In this document: in pieces, positions 1-8,670 of the stretch
How the letters are laid out: every line of letters starts with the position of its first letter
Numbering within the stretch: position 1 is the first letter of the stretch
Assembly (NCBI GenBank): GCA_002724315.1
Contig: PBOJ01000002.1
Coordinates: forward strand, 76,890 to 117,261
DNA: 40,372 bases
DNA from: Planctomycetaceae bacterium
GTDB taxonomy: Bacteria > Planctomycetota > Planctomycetia > Planctomycetales > Planctomycetaceae
Direction: 5' to 3'
Program-made: the position numbers and the translations under genes
Notes under the pieces: generated by a model
The model's database searches: none
What the model saw: the letters and a program-made list of their open reading frames with translations, nothing else
Told to the model about the DNA's origin: nothing

Positions 1-1
1 A

Positions 2-172
2 CCGATGCTGGTTGAGGACGATGACGAACCGGTGCTGGTCGTCGAGGATGACGACGTACCGATGCTGGTTGAGGACGATGACGAACCGGTACTGGTCGTC
101 GAGGATGACGACGCGCCGATGCTGATTGAGGACGATGACGAACCGGTACTGGTCGTCGAGGATGACGACGCA
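2..172 (+). repeat. Three tandem 57-bp coding repeats
   Basis: Units begin at 2, 59 and 116, each encoding 19 residues. They differ by only a few bases, and a shortened, diverged copy follows at about 173-196. The repeats are in frame and continue to the left edge, so more copies may lie outside the window. Such near-identical tandem units can change number by slippage or recombination. Confidence 0.9.
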
Positions 173-1057
173 CCAGTACTGGTCGAGGACGACGCACCGA
201 TGCTGGCCGAATCCGACAGCGAAGTGCGATTGGTGGCCGATCCCGTGACCGAGGATCCTGGGATGGCCGGCAGTGACAGTGACGTCAAGCTGGTCACCAA
301 CGACGCTCTCGAAGCCACCATGCTCGAAACGCCTGGTGCCGAGGCCAGCGACAATCTGGACCTGACCGAGATAGCCGAAGGCAGTGGCGTGTCACTCGAA
401 TCCGCCGTGGACAGCGGCATTTCGCTCGAGGCGGTGGCCGAGAGTGGCATCAGCCTGGAGATCGGTGACGAAAGCGGGATCAGCCTGGAATCGTCTGGCA
501 GCGGAATGGGTCTCAGTGACGTCACAATCGCTGACAGCGGCATCTCGCTGGACCTGGACAGCGACACCGGTGCCGAGACCCAGGTTGAGGTTCCCGCGCT
601 GGACGACGATGGAGAGACAGGCACCGACACCAGCGTGCTGCTGTTTGACGATGAAGACGACGCCGACGACTATTCGGCCACCGTGGTCAAGAAGTCCGAC
701 GACGATGACATCTTCGACGAGTTCGGAGACATCGGTGACGATGATGACCTCGACGAGGTCGATGACGACATCTTCGGCGATGACGACGAACTGGGAGACC
801 TGGACGTCTTCGACGCCGATGACGATGTCTTCGACGACGAGGAATCCGAAGACTACGCGGCTCCGGTCGAACAGCGAATCGTCGCATCGGTCGAGCACGA
901 GTGGGGAGTCGGAACGTTTCTGGCCATGATGCTTTCGACGGGTCTGATGGTCGTTTGCGGCATGGTCCTGTTCGAACTCGTCCGTTCGATCTGGGGCTGG
1001 CAGGATCCCGGCTTCTCTGCTGGCCTGATCGATGCCGTCGGTGGGATGTTCAACTAG
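2..1057 (+). CDS. Acidic repeat protein with C-terminal membrane helix (5' partial)
   Basis: The frame is open to the left edge, so the N-terminus is missing. About 351 residues are visible. The first 65 are near-perfect repeats of a 19-residue acidic unit (PMLVEDDDE then PVLVVEDDD plus one residue). Next come several copies of an SGISLE motif (about residues 130-190), then a very Asp-rich stretch. Near residues 302-325 lies one hydrophobic segment (FLAMMLSTGLMVVCGMVLFE), followed by a short tail. This fits an intracellular acidic domain anchored by one helix. Some planctomycete proteins combine an N-terminal helix-turn-helix or excisionase-like domain with acidic repeats and a C-terminal helix. 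Whether this one does cannot be seen here. Function unknown. The coding frame is secure because codon use and the membrane segment are coherent, and the long antisense frame is a shadow. Confidence 0.8.
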   Translation, partial: PMLVEDDDEPVLVVEDDDVPMLVEDDDEPVLVVEDDDAPMLIEDDDEPVLVVEDDDAPVLVEDDAPMLAESDSEVRLVADPVTEDPGMAGSDSDVKLVTNDALEATMLETPGAEASDNLDLTEIAEGSGVSLESAVDSGISLEAVAESGISLEIGDESGISLESSGSGMGLSDVTIADSGISLDLDSDTGAETQVEVPALDDDGETGTDTSVLLFDDEDDADDYSATVVKKSDDDDIFDEFGDIGDDDDLDEVDDDIFGDDDELGDLDVFDADDDVFDDEESEDYAAPVEQRIVASVEHEWGVGTFLAMMLSTGLMVVCGMVLFELVRSIWGWQDPGFSAGLIDAVGGMFN

Positions 1058-1355
1058 GCCTCGCTTCCGGACGAGTTGAAACCGTCTGACCACAAAAAAG
1101 TCGTGGTTTGCTCTAGGCATATCGCCGGCCCGGACACTATAAATCCGCCCTCACTCGTCGGGCGTGATCTGTTGCCTCTCTCAGCAACACGGCGTCCGGT
1201 TCTCTCACACCTCAACACTCCCTTCTTCTCCCCCTCACCTGATTCCAGCCACACCCGAGGCGATCTCAGCCCGGTTGGTCCCTGTTGCGTGGTGCGCGGC
1301 TTCTGACCGCAACCCGGACACGGCTCAGCCCGGGTCGGCAACAAAGGAGTGCCCC
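1058..1355 (+). other. Intergenic leader before the OmpA-like gene
   Basis: No gene is supported here. A weak hairpin (ACCAC at 1090-1094 with GTGGT at 1104-1108) follows the acidic gene. TATAAAT at 1138-1144 is a good -10-like hexamer, but no convincing -35 lies 16-18 bp upstream. A 6-bp hairpin (TGTTGC 1170-1175, GCAACA 1184-1189) would fall in the resulting leader of roughly 200 nt. The rest is pyrimidine-rich. Confidence 0.4.
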
Positions 1356-2117
1356 ATGTTCGCGACGGCCCGCACATCCACACTCGTTCTCCTGGCCCTG
1401 GCCCTTTCGATCCCAATCGGCTGCAACCTGGTTCCGCAGCAAACACTGCGGCAGTCCCAGATTCGGGCGATGCAGTTGGCCGGCCAGAACCGTCAGCTCA
1501 ATCAGAACAACGTGGCGTTGAAATCCAATCTCGACGTCTCCAACCAACGGCTCGCCAACATGCAGAGCGAGCGGAGCCTGTTGCAGCAGCGTTATGTCAA
1601 CCTGTTGAAGCAGCAGAGCCCCCTCTCACCGGACGCGACTCGTCGGCTCCAGGCGTTGAAGAAAAAATACCCGCTATTCCAATTTGACCCACAAAGCGGA
1701 GTCAGCCGGATCGGCGAGGACATTCTGTTCCAGAGCGGCAGTGCGGTGGTCAACAACAAGACCGCAACGACAATTCTCAAGGAATTTGCGGCGATCATGA
1801 ACCAGGGTGACGCCAAGGATCTCAACATTCTCGTCGTCGGCCATACCGACGACCGACGCATCGCCAAGGCGAACACCCGGTCCAAGCACGCGACCAACTG
1901 GCACCTTTCCACCAACCGAGCCAACGCCGTGCTGGTTTCCTTGGAGACTCTCGGAATCGACCAGTCCCGGCTGGGAGCAGCGGGTTACGGGGCCAACCAG
2001 CCCCTGGTCGCCAACAGCAACGAGGCATCCAGGCAGAAGAACCGCCGTGTGGAAATCTTCGTGCTGCCCGTCGACGCTGTCGTGGCTCAGTGGAACCCCG
2101 ACATCAACCGCCAGTAA
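1356..2117 (+). CDS. OmpA-family peptidoglycan-binding lipoprotein
   Basis: A 253-residue protein. The ATG at 1356 is chosen because AAAGGAG lies 7 nt upstream and a signal peptide starts there (MFATARTSTLVLLALALSI, then PIGC, a non-standard lipobox with Cys near residue 25). The frame extends further upstream, but without signal or codon support. Residues about 30-95 are Gln/Asn-rich and likely coiled coil (RQSQIRAMQLAGQNRQL). The C-terminal half is an OmpA-like domain: a DILFQSGSA strand, VVGHTDDR, and a final NRRVEIFVLP. Family members bind peptidoglycan and tie the outer membrane to the wall. The layout of lipid anchor, coiled coil and OmpA resembles Pal-type or MotB-like spacers. No partner genes are adjacent, so a structural envelope role is inferred. 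Confidence 0.88.
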   Translation: MFATARTSTLVLLALALSIPIGCNLVPQQTLRQSQIRAMQLAGQNRQLNQNNVALKSNLDVSNQRLANMQSERSLLQQRYVNLLKQQSPLSPDATRRLQALKKKYPLFQFDPQSGVSRIGEDILFQSGSAVVNNKTATTILKEFAAIMNQGDAKDLNILVVGHTDDRRIAKANTRSKHATNWHLSTNRANAVLVSLETLGIDQSRLGAAGYGANQPLVANSNEASRQKNRRVEIFVLPVDAVVAQWNPDINRQ

Positions 2118-2146
2118 ACCGCCCGGCGGACCAGCCGTTGGCGGTT
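2117..2146. terminator. Hairpin between convergent genes
   Basis: AACCGCC (2117-2123) pairs with GGCGGTT (2140-2146), and an inner CGG/CCG pair extends the stem. It sits between the convergent stops of the OmpA-like gene and the gene at 2145-2642 and touches both. No T-tract follows on either strand, so a terminator role is only likely. Confidence 0.35.
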
Positions 2147-2642
2147 AGTCGGAATCGGCCGTCATCGCCACCTCCGACTCGGCTGACTGATCCACGTCCG
2201 TGTCGACCGACGGAGTTTCCCCGTCGTCTGTCGCGGCGACGACTCGCAGAGTCGGAATCGGGACCAGGCCATCGAGCACTCGCTGACCGTCACGGGTCAA
2301 CTGGTACCGGATGCCGGTCACACTGTCGCCGACGTCAAACCCCAGCCAACCCAACGCGATCAGGCGACCGTGAAGAGACGAAAGTCTCTCACCATCGAAT
2401 CCCTCGAGCGACACAACTCGAGGCAACCACTCCTTCATTTCGACATCGTCAACCAACTCCGCCAATCCGATCGCCGGTTCCCCATCGCCCCGATCCGGTC
2501 CGTCGTCGGACGCCATGCCCTGGTCGTCCGTCGTCGACTCGTCCGGCTCGGCACCACCGGTCTCCTCGACCTCCTGGTAGGCCTCCAGAACCTCTCGCCA
2601 GCCGGCGTCGAGGTCGAGCAATTCCGCGTCGATATCGATCAT
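2145..2642 (-). CDS. Hypothetical acidic protein, possible winged-helix fold
   Basis: A 165-residue protein starting at an ATG (2642). Residues 1-25 are probably helical, 26-60 are Asp/Glu/Gly-rich and disordered, 61-135 look folded, and the tail is acidic again. The middle region contains LHGRLIALGWLGFDV and YQLTRDGQRVL, a pattern reminiscent of a winged-helix wing and recognition region. No family is recognised with confidence. It lies 207 bp downstream of the HD phosphohydrolase, separated by a hairpin, so it may have its own promoter. Its composition matches its neighbours. A real gene is likely because its acidic, structured translation differs from its Arg-rich shadow frames. Confidence 0.6.
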   Translation of the reverse strand: MIDIDAELLDLDAGWREVLEAYQEVEETGGAEPDESTTDDQGMASDDGPDRGDGEPAIGLAELVDDVEMKEWLPRVVSLEGFDGERLSSLHGRLIALGWLGFDVGDSVTGIRYQLTRDGQRVLDGLVPIPTLRVVAATDDGETPSVDTDVDQSAESEVAMTADSD

Positions 2643-2827
2643 CCTGGATGGTATCGACGATCCCCTCTCCGCGGGACAGGCCGCCGGCTGTTGTCGTCAC
2701 GATCGTTACGACCGTACGCACAATCGGCCATACCGGAGTGACAGCAGGACCGGAGAACCGTTACATCCGGACCGACCGGAACACCCTGACAACGGCGGTT
2801 GGGCGAGTTGCTCCCGGACACACCATT

Positions 2828-2849
2828 GCCGGGCACCACAACGCCCGGC
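2828..2849 (-). terminator. GC-rich hairpin after the HD gene
   Basis: This is a perfect 7-bp inverted repeat (GCCGGGC / GCCCGGC) with an 8-nt loop, starting one base past the stop codon of the HD gene. The minus strand then reads CAATGG, so there is no T-tract. The position strongly suggests a 3'-end structure. Confidence 0.45.
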
Positions 2850-4253
2850 TCACATGTTTGTCTTCGCATCATCGACGTCGCCGATGACGGCATTCAGAGC
2901 CTCGTTGAGTGGCCCATCATGGGCGTGGTCGGTCGAGTAAATCCGGAAGATCGAAAAACTCGTCGGCAACTGCCGAAACAAATCGTCGTCATCAAGCGGT
3001 TGCGGCTCCGTTTCAGAGGGGTCGAGCAGGAAATTCTGCCCGCCGGCCGGCAGCGGGCCACTCGGCCGATGGTAATGCCTGGCGACATCAACTCGCATCG
3101 GAATGTCCGACAGTCCCGATGGCAACACACCCCGCACCCGGCTCTCAACCAGTTCCGGCTCCGAGAAAATTGTCACCCGTTCCGACTCGCCGGCACGAAA
3201 ATGCAGGATTCGCTCACAGGCCAATTTCCAGTCGACATCCCGTTTGAGAATTCTCGCCCATCGCTCGCCCAACTCTCGTGTCTGGGCATCCTCACTGGCT
3301 GGCCACCGACCCACATCGACCAGAAAACTCGACTCGGTCAACCGACGATAGTCTTCCAGGTGCAGACTGGGGTCGCCCGGAAACAGGCGTTTCATCGTTT
3401 CGGGAAACACCTGTTCAAGTGACAGGTCCAATGCACGAACCGTGCGGTGAAAATACACGGTTCGAAACAGGTTGGCCCGCGTCTCGATGAAGTTGATCAA
3501 CGTGGCCAATCCCCGGGAGTGGATCGTCAGCCCCTGGGGTGTAAAAAAACTGTAGTGCAGCAGCCTGGGCAGATCGAACGCCCGGGTGCTGTACCCGGTC
3601 ATGTAGGCATCTCGGAGCACGAAGTCCATGTTGTCAACGGTGTAGATGCCACTGAACAGCGACCGCAACTTGCAGAGCCAGTCGGGAGTCCCTTCCGTCT
3701 CGTCACCACCCTTCGGCCGACAGATCAGCCACGCCACCTGTCGGGGGTCGAGCTCTTCCAGAGGCAGCAGCTGCCCGTTGGGATTGCGTCTCACCCGACG
3801 GATCAATTCGCCCAATTCCTCCTGGATGATCTGCGCGCCGAGATCCTCATGGGTGACGCCGAAGTCGTCCAGGAAATGGTCATCGAAGAAGTGACCGAAC
3901 GGACCGTGACCAACGTCGTGCAACAACGCCGCAAGCCTGACCAGGCTTTCCACGCACGCCCGCGACGGCACGTTGTCACACGAATCGACCAACGAATCGT
4001 ACCAGGCCTCGATCGCCCGGCTGGCCAGGTGCATGGCGCCCAGCACGTGCTGAAAACGCATGTGCTCTGCGGAAGGGAAGACCCACCAGGCCGACTGCAG
4101 TTGGTGAATCTGCCGGAGCCTCTGAACCCACGGATGATCGATCAACTCCTGCTCGGCCACCTCGCCCGCAGGCAACCCCGTTTGCGAAACGAACGGGATG
4201 TACCCGTGGATCGGATCGTGGGAGAGACTCTCGGTGGAAAAATCGCGTGGCAT
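2850..4253 (-). CDS. HD-superfamily phosphohydrolase (COG1078/YwfO-like)
   Basis: A 467-residue protein with an ATG start at 4253 and a weak ribosome site. The N-terminus DPIHGYIPF and the RLRQIHQL segment are typical of the COG1078 group, which includes dNTPase-like enzymes related to SAMHD1. The HD metal site is visible: His69 in RFQHVLG, His112-Asp113 in LLHDVGHGPFGH, and a later Asp in YTVDNMDFV near residue 207. Family members hydrolyse dNTPs or other nucleotides in the cytoplasm, but the exact substrate here is unknown. The C-terminal ~150 residues are less conserved. The gene is 57 bp downstream of glpK on the same strand, so co-transcription with sulfatase and glpK is plausible without any clear metabolic link. 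Confidence 0.85.
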   Translation of the reverse strand: MPRDFSTESLSHDPIHGYIPFVSQTGLPAGEVAEQELIDHPWVQRLRQIHQLQSAWWVFPSAEHMRFQHVLGAMHLASRAIEAWYDSLVDSCDNVPSRACVESLVRLAALLHDVGHGPFGHFFDDHFLDDFGVTHEDLGAQIIQEELGELIRRVRRNPNGQLLPLEELDPRQVAWLICRPKGGDETEGTPDWLCKLRSLFSGIYTVDNMDFVLRDAYMTGYSTRAFDLPRLLHYSFFTPQGLTIHSRGLATLINFIETRANLFRTVYFHRTVRALDLSLEQVFPETMKRLFPGDPSLHLEDYRRLTESSFLVDVGRWPASEDAQTRELGERWARILKRDVDWKLACERILHFRAGESERVTIFSEPELVESRVRGVLPSGLSDIPMRVDVARHYHRPSGPLPAGGQNFLLDPSETEPQPLDDDDLFRQLPTSFSIFRIYSTDHAHDGPLNEALNAVIGDVDDAKTNM

Positions 4254-4310
4254 CGGAGTTGGTCCGTCAGACAGTTTTGATCCTACCCCAAGATGCTCAC
4301 TCGAAGAACG

Positions 4311-5801
4311 TCACTCGGCCCAATCCCGGGATCGCTTCACCGCTCGTTGCCATCCCTCGTACAGCCGTTGCCGTTCGGCATTGTCCATCTCGCAGGAGAA
4401 TTGTCTCTCGAGTCGCCAGGCGGCGGCGATCTCCTCGGCACTCTCCCAGAAACCGGTGGCCAGCCCGGCAAACCTCGCGGCACCCAGAGCTGTCGTTTCC
4501 AGAATTTCTGGGCGGAGGACGTCGACATCCAGGAGGTCGGCCTGGAACTGCATCAACAGGTCGTTGGCCGACGCCCCCCCATCAACCCGCAGGCCCTCCA
4601 ATCGCACGCCCGCTTCGCGCTGCATCAATTCCAGCAGATCACGACTCTGATAAGCGATCGACTCCAATGCCGCGCGGGCCAGTTGCGGCCTCGCAGTCCC
4701 CCGGGTGATCCCAATCACCGTGCCACGAGCCGATGGATCCCAGTAAGGGGCTCCCAATCCAACGAACGCCGGCACAAGGTAAACACCATCGGTCGACTCA
4801 CACTCGGCAGCCAGTGCTTCAATTTCAGATGCCTGCGAGATCAAGCCCAGCCCGTCCCTGAGCCATTGCACAACGGCCCCGCCGACAAACACAGCCCCCT
4901 CCAGGCAATATGTCACCTTCCCCCCCAGACTCCAGCCAACCGTCGTCAGCAGGCCACCTTCCGACTGAACCGCTTCTTCCCCGGTATTCATCAGCAGAAA
5001 GCACCCGGTGCCATAAGTGTTCTTGGCCTCACCGACAGAAAAGCAGGCCTGGCCGAACGTGGCCGACTGCTGGTCTCCGGCCATTCCGGCCAGGGGCACG
5101 GGCGCCCCAAGAATCTCAGCCTCGAGATCACCGATCACCTCGGACGACTCCACCACCCCAGGCAACATCGCCCGCGGGACGTCGAGAATCTTCAACAGTT
5201 CGTCATCCCATTCCAGCGTGTGAATATTCAGCAACAGCGTTCGGCTGGCGTTGCTGACATCGGTGACATGGCGACGGCCGCCGGTCAGTCGCCACGCCAG
5301 GAATGAATCGATCGTCCCAAACAGCACTTCCCCCCGCTCGGCCCGTTCTCTCAAGCCGTCGATCTCATCAAGCAGATGAGCGACTTTGGTGCCCGAAAAG
5401 TACGGGTCCAGCACCAGTCCCGTCTTTTCACGGAACAGGCTCTCGTAACCGGCCGCCTTCAATCTCGCACAGCGATCGGCGGTCACCCGGCTCTGCCACA
5501 CAATCGCATTGGCCACCGGCCGTCCGGAATCCCGTTCCCACACCACTGTGGTCTCACGTTGATTGGCAATCCCCACAGCCGCCAGGTCGCCAGCATCGAT
5601 TCCAGCATCTGTCAGCACCGCGCGAGCGGTCGCCAGTTGAGTCTCCCAGATCGCCTCGGGATCGTGCTCGACGTGACCGGGCGCGGGGTAGATCTGCTCG
5701 AACTCCTGTTGGGCAGTCGCCACGATCCGAGCCGTATCGTCAAAGACGATCGCGCGGCTGGAGGTGGTGCCCTGATCGAGAGCCAAAACGTATTGCGACA
5801 T
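4311..5801 (-). CDS. glpK: Glycerol kinase
   Basis: A 496-residue protein matching the usual GlpK length, with an ATG preceded by GGGGAG. It phosphorylates glycerol with ATP to sn-glycerol 3-phosphate in the cytoplasm. FGGY-family hallmarks are clear: the N-terminal phosphate loop [13 protein letters not shown], the glycerol-binding NQRETTVVW, the [14 protein letters not shown] segment, NTYGTGCF, and the C-terminal nucleotide site [20 protein letters not shown]. No glpF permease or glpD is adjacent. Instead a sulfatase lies 44 bp upstream and an HD hydrolase 57 bp downstream. With gpsA and plsY also in this window, the product probably feeds phospholipid synthesis as well as catabolism. The assignment is secure. 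Confidence 0.97.
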   Translation of the reverse strand: MSQYVLALDQGTTSSRAIVFDDTARIVATAQQEFEQIYPAPGHVEHDPEAIWETQLATARAVLTDAGIDAGDLAAVGIANQRETTVVWERDSGRPVANAIVWQSRVTADRCARLKAAGYESLFREKTGLVLDPYFSGTKVAHLLDEIDGLRERAERGEVLFGTIDSFLAWRLTGGRRHVTDVSNASRTLLLNIHTLEWDDELLKILDVPRAMLPGVVESSEVIGDLEAEILGAPVPLAGMAGDQQSATFGQACFSVGEAKNTYGTGCFLLMNTGEEAVQSEGGLLTTVGWSLGGKVTYCLEGAVFVGGAVVQWLRDGLGLISQASEIEALAAECESTDGVYLVPAFVGLGAPYWDPSARGTVIGITRGTARPQLARAALESIAYQSRDLLELMQREAGVRLEGLRVDGGASANDLLMQFQADLLDVDVLRPEILETTALGAARFAGLATGFWESAEEIAAAWRLERQFSCEMDNAERQRLYEGWQRAVKRSRDWAE

Positions 5802-5845
5802 CCGCTCCCCTCGTCAACACGGCCTTCGGTTGGTTTCCGACCCGA

Positions 5846-7243
5846 CTACTTCACCCGATTCCGCCACTTCTGCCACTTGCCCCGCTGCTCAGCCAACCGT
5901 CCGGCGAACTGACGGTCCTTCGCCAGGTTCTTCTCCTCTCGGGGATCGGTCTCCAGGTCGTACAATTCCTCGACCACCGGATCCAGCGACGTGTAACGCA
6001 CGTACTTCCAACGCAACCCGCGAACGCCCTCTGTCATCGGAATCCTGGGATGACGAAACGGATGCTCGTAGAAGAACTCAGTCCGCCATGCTACCTGGCG
6101 ACGCTGAAGCAGCGGGACCAGCGATTTCCCCTGAACCGCAGCCGGAGCCGACAATCCCGCCAACTCCAGGATTGTCGGAGCGATATCGATGTTCAGCGCC
6201 GGTTCAGACACTCGGTGTCCTGTCCCCTTCCGGGGCAATCGCGGATCACAGATCACCAGCGGCAGCCGAATCGACTCCTCGTGCATGAACCACTTCCCAG
6301 CCAGGCCGTGCTCCCCCAGATAGAATCCGTTGTCGGAAGTGAAGATGATCACCGTGTTCCCGAAGAGTTCCTTCTTCTTCAACAGGCTCACCATCCGGCC
6401 GATCACGTCGTCGACCCCGGTCACCAGCCGGTAGTAGTCCTTGACCGATTTCTGGTACATCGCCGGATCGGCGAACCGGATCTTCCACCTTCTCCGGGCT
6501 TCAGACTCCTGGAGGAATTTCGGCAACCTCGCGAAGTGGGAGGCTGTCGCGGTCGTGGCCTTGGGCACATCGATATCCGCGAAAAGTCGGTCGTACCGGT
6601 GATCGGGCTGAAATGGCCAGGGATCGCCATCCTGGCAGTGCGCGGCCTTGGTGTAGTACTGCAACAGAAACGGCTTGTCGTCGTCGCATGTCTCGAGAAA
6701 ATCGATCACCTGCTGACCAAGGCGGTGAGTCAGGTGCGGCCCTTTCCCGGCCGGCTTCGGGTAATACCGACCTTGCCCGCTGAACCCCTGAAAGACGTCG
6801 TAACGTTTGCGAGGCAACGGCCCACCCAGCCCCCACTTGCCGATCATCGCCGTGCGATACCCCGCCCGCCGCAAGAGAACCGGAAACGCATCCCGCCATT
6901 GCGGCTCGGTCAACGGTTGACGGAATCCACGAACCCCATGACGCATCGCGTACTGACCAGTCAGAAAACTGGCTCGGCTGGTGGCGCAAATGGAAGTCGT
7001 ACAGAAGGTCTGGGTGAAGAGTGTTCCCCGAGCGGCCAGGCCGTCGATGTGGGGAGTTTTCAGCACAGGATTGCCCATGCATCCCAGCGCATCGAATCTC
7101 TGGTCGTCGGTGATCACCAGGATGATGTTGGGACGTTCAGCCGCTTCCAGGTGGGCAAGCCTTCCAGCCAACAGCACCACGAGGCCACAAACCACCAGGC
7201 GGCCGGGGGTCCCCACTCCGATCCTTGGCCACCCCGCTCTCAT
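5846..7243 (-). CDS. Secreted sulfatase (alkaline-phosphatase superfamily)
   Basis: A 465-residue arylsulfatase-type enzyme that would hydrolyse sulfate esters, probably on a polysaccharide, outside the cytoplasm. The ATG at 7243 is preferred over an upstream in-frame TTG because a signal peptide begins there (LVVCGLVVLLAG) and ends before ERPNIILVITDDQ. Metal ligands Asp46-Asp47 are seen. The formylglycine site reads ICATSRASFLTG: Cys86 is the residue that would be modified, and Thr88 stands where Pro or Ala is usual. IGKWGLG and the later SDNGFYLGEHG supply further active-site residues. Planctomycetes carry many such enzymes. No sulfatase-maturating enzyme is in the window. It is probably the first gene of a unit with glpK. 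The substrate cannot be told. Confidence 0.93.
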   Translation of the reverse strand: MRAGWPRIGVGTPGRLVVCGLVVLLAGRLAHLEAAERPNIILVITDDQRFDALGCMGNPVLKTPHIDGLAARGTLFTQTFCTTSICATSRASFLTGQYAMRHGVRGFRQPLTEPQWRDAFPVLLRRAGYRTAMIGKWGLGGPLPRKRYDVFQGFSGQGRYYPKPAGKGPHLTHRLGQQVIDFLETCDDDKPFLLQYYTKAAHCQDGDPWPFQPDHRYDRLFADIDVPKATTATASHFARLPKFLQESEARRRWKIRFADPAMYQKSVKDYYRLVTGVDDVIGRMVSLLKKKELFGNTVIIFTSDNGFYLGEHGLAGKWFMHEESIRLPLVICDPRLPRKGTGHRVSEPALNIDIAPTILELAGLSAPAAVQGKSLVPLLQRRQVAWRTEFFYEHPFRHPRIPMTEGVRGLRWKYVRYTSLDPVVEELYDLETDPREEKNLAKDRQFAGRLAEQRGKWQKWRNRVK

Positions 7244-7334
7244 GCCCACATCCCCGTCTCCCGCATTTGCTTCAACCGGCGACACCTTGTCCCATTCCTC
7301 CAAGATTGTCAATCAGCGGTCCTCCGGTCACCGC

Positions 7335-7363
7335 TTTACCTCTCTCGAGGCAAATCGTATTCT
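7335..7363 (+). promoter_or_regulatory. Candidate promoter for the GNAT gene
   Basis: TTTACC (7335-7340) and TATTCT (7358-7363) are separated by 17 bp, each matching the sigma-70 consensus at four of six positions. Transcription would start near 7370, giving a short leader of about 37 nt to the GTG at 7407. The region also holds the divergent sulfatase start. Confidence 0.4.
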
Positions 7364-7406
7364 TCTCTGGCTCCAATCGGCGCCATCGACAAAGGAAACG
7401 TTCGTC

Positions 7407-7880
7407 GTGTCCTGCACCATCGAAACCGCAAGCGATCGAGATTACCTGCACGTGGCAGCACTGGACCGCATCTCGTGGCCCATCGCGCCCGACCTGTTCA
7501 TTCCCGACGGCGAGCACATCTGGAGAATCTGGTGTGACATGGCCACACTGCTGGTCGCACGACGTCCCGGTGATTCTGACCAGCTGTCGGAATCCGGCGA
7601 CATCGCCGGGGCCCTGGTGATGTTTCCGACCAACGCCTCCGAACTCTGCTTGCACAAGATCATGGTCCACCCGGAATGTCGGGGATCCGGCATCGGCACG
7701 CAGTTGATGCGAGCCGGACTCGCCCGGGCCAACCTGCCGGTGCTGCTGACCGTCGACCCATCCAACAATGCCGCGGTAACCCTCTACCAGAACTTCGGCT
7801 TCGACGTCCGAGAGCGGATCGACGGCTACTACCGCCCTCACGAACACCGGCTGATCATGGTCCACCCTGGGCCGAATTGA
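7407..7880 (+). CDS. GNAT-family N-acetyltransferase
   Basis: A 157-residue protein. The GTG at 7407 is chosen because AAAGGAAA lies 8 nt upstream and because the fold begins there (SCTIETASDRDYLHVAAL). The same frame is open further upstream but overlaps the sulfatase signal region and is not coding-like. The acetyl-CoA loop is visible as HPECRGSGIGTQLM (the R/Q-x-x-G-x-G/A motif), preceded by the strand LHKIMVHP. The ending NAAVTLYQNFGFDVRERIDGYY is typical of the GNAT C-terminus. It would transfer an acetyl group to an amine of a small molecule or protein, substrate unknown. It stands alone between a divergent sulfatase and the convergent plsY. Confidence 0.9.
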   Translation: MSCTIETASDRDYLHVAALDRISWPIAPDLFIPDGEHIWRIWCDMATLLVARRPGDSDQLSESGDIAGALVMFPTNASELCLHKIMVHPECRGSGIGTQLMRAGLARANLPVLLTVDPSNNAAVTLYQNFGFDVRERIDGYYRPHEHRLIMVHPGPN

Positions 7881-7917
7881 TCTCGCCGTCCGATTCATCT
7901 CCAGTCGAACACGTGGA

Positions 7918-8595
7918 TCACGGTTCGGGATCGTCGGCAACCGGCTGTCCCATCGGAGGCTCTTCACCGCGGACGATCCGGCCAATATTGCTCCGATGCC
8001 GAAAGACGATCAAAAGCGGCACCGCCAGCGTGAACGCGGACAGGCTCCATTGCAGGCTCCAGTCACCCGATCGCACCAGCAACACGGACTGCACAACCGC
8101 GAACGCCAGGGCTCCCAACAGGGAGCCGAGGCTGCCGAGTCGGCTTGTTGCCAGCGTCACCACGTAGACCCCCACGGCGGCCAGCGTCCCCCAGGGACTG
8201 AGCAGCACAACCACCCCCAACGCCGTTGCCACCCCCTTGCCACCTCGCAGCCCGATCCAACACGGAAACATGTGTCCCAGGATTGCGATCACACCAACGA
8301 GTACCTGTCCGTGTACGACCATCACACTGTCCGGGCCAACCGACTCGACCCACCGGCTCATCGTCGCCGAGACCACCCAGACCGGCCCCAACCCCTTCAA
8401 CGCATCCGGGATCAGCACGGCCACCCCCCATCTCAGGCCCAGCACCCGTGCCACGTTCGTGGCCCCGATGTTGCCACTGCCCTCGGAGCGAATGTCGATC
8501 CCACCAACCAGTCGCCCGATGATGTAGCCGAACGGAATGCCCCCCACCAGGTAGGCCACCGCACACGCAATCACCAGGTAGACGGACGTGGTCAT
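7918..8595 (-). CDS. plsY: Glycerol-3-phosphate acyltransferase PlsY
   Basis: A 225-residue integral membrane enzyme that transfers an acyl group from acyl phosphate to sn-glycerol 3-phosphate, the first step of phospholipid synthesis in most bacteria. The ATG at 8595 gives the usual family length, and an ATG three codons upstream (8604) is also possible. Conserved motifs are clear: GGIPFGYIIGR in the first helix, SEGSGNIGATNVAR for substrate binding, and GLRGGKGVATALG for the phosphate loop. About five to six membrane segments are seen. It is the last gene of the hldE-waaF run, 75 bp after waaF, linking lipid and LPS synthesis. GpsA, which makes its substrate, lies at 19.1 kb. Confidence 0.96.
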   Translation of the reverse strand: MTTSVYLVIACAVAYLVGGIPFGYIIGRLVGGIDIRSEGSGNIGATNVARVLGLRWGVAVLIPDALKGLGPVWVVSATMSRWVESVGPDSVMVVHGQVLVGVIAILGHMFPCWIGLRGGKGVATALGVVVLLSPWGTLAAVGVYVVTLATSRLGSLGSLLGALAFAVVQSVLLVRSGDWSLQWSLSAFTLAVPLLIVFRHRSNIGRIVRGEEPPMGQPVADDPEP

Positions 8596-8670
8596 CGGTC
8601 TCATGCCGAAGTGGAACAAAACCGGCCACCAGACACGGGCCGCCAGCATCCCAGCACTGACGAGTTAGAC

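Noticed and set aside
2..172. A possible CRISPR array in the left-edge repeats
   Set aside because: The units are contiguous, without spacers, and encode in-frame protein repeats.
392..1120. A 242-codon minus-strand open frame opposite the acidic gene
   Set aside because: Val/Asp-rich mirror of the Asp-rich plus frame. The plus frame carries regular repeats and a clean membrane helix.
5303..7537. A 744-codon plus-strand open frame
   Set aside because: Antisense to glpK and the sulfatase. No recognisable motif, and the amino-acid composition is typical of a shadow.
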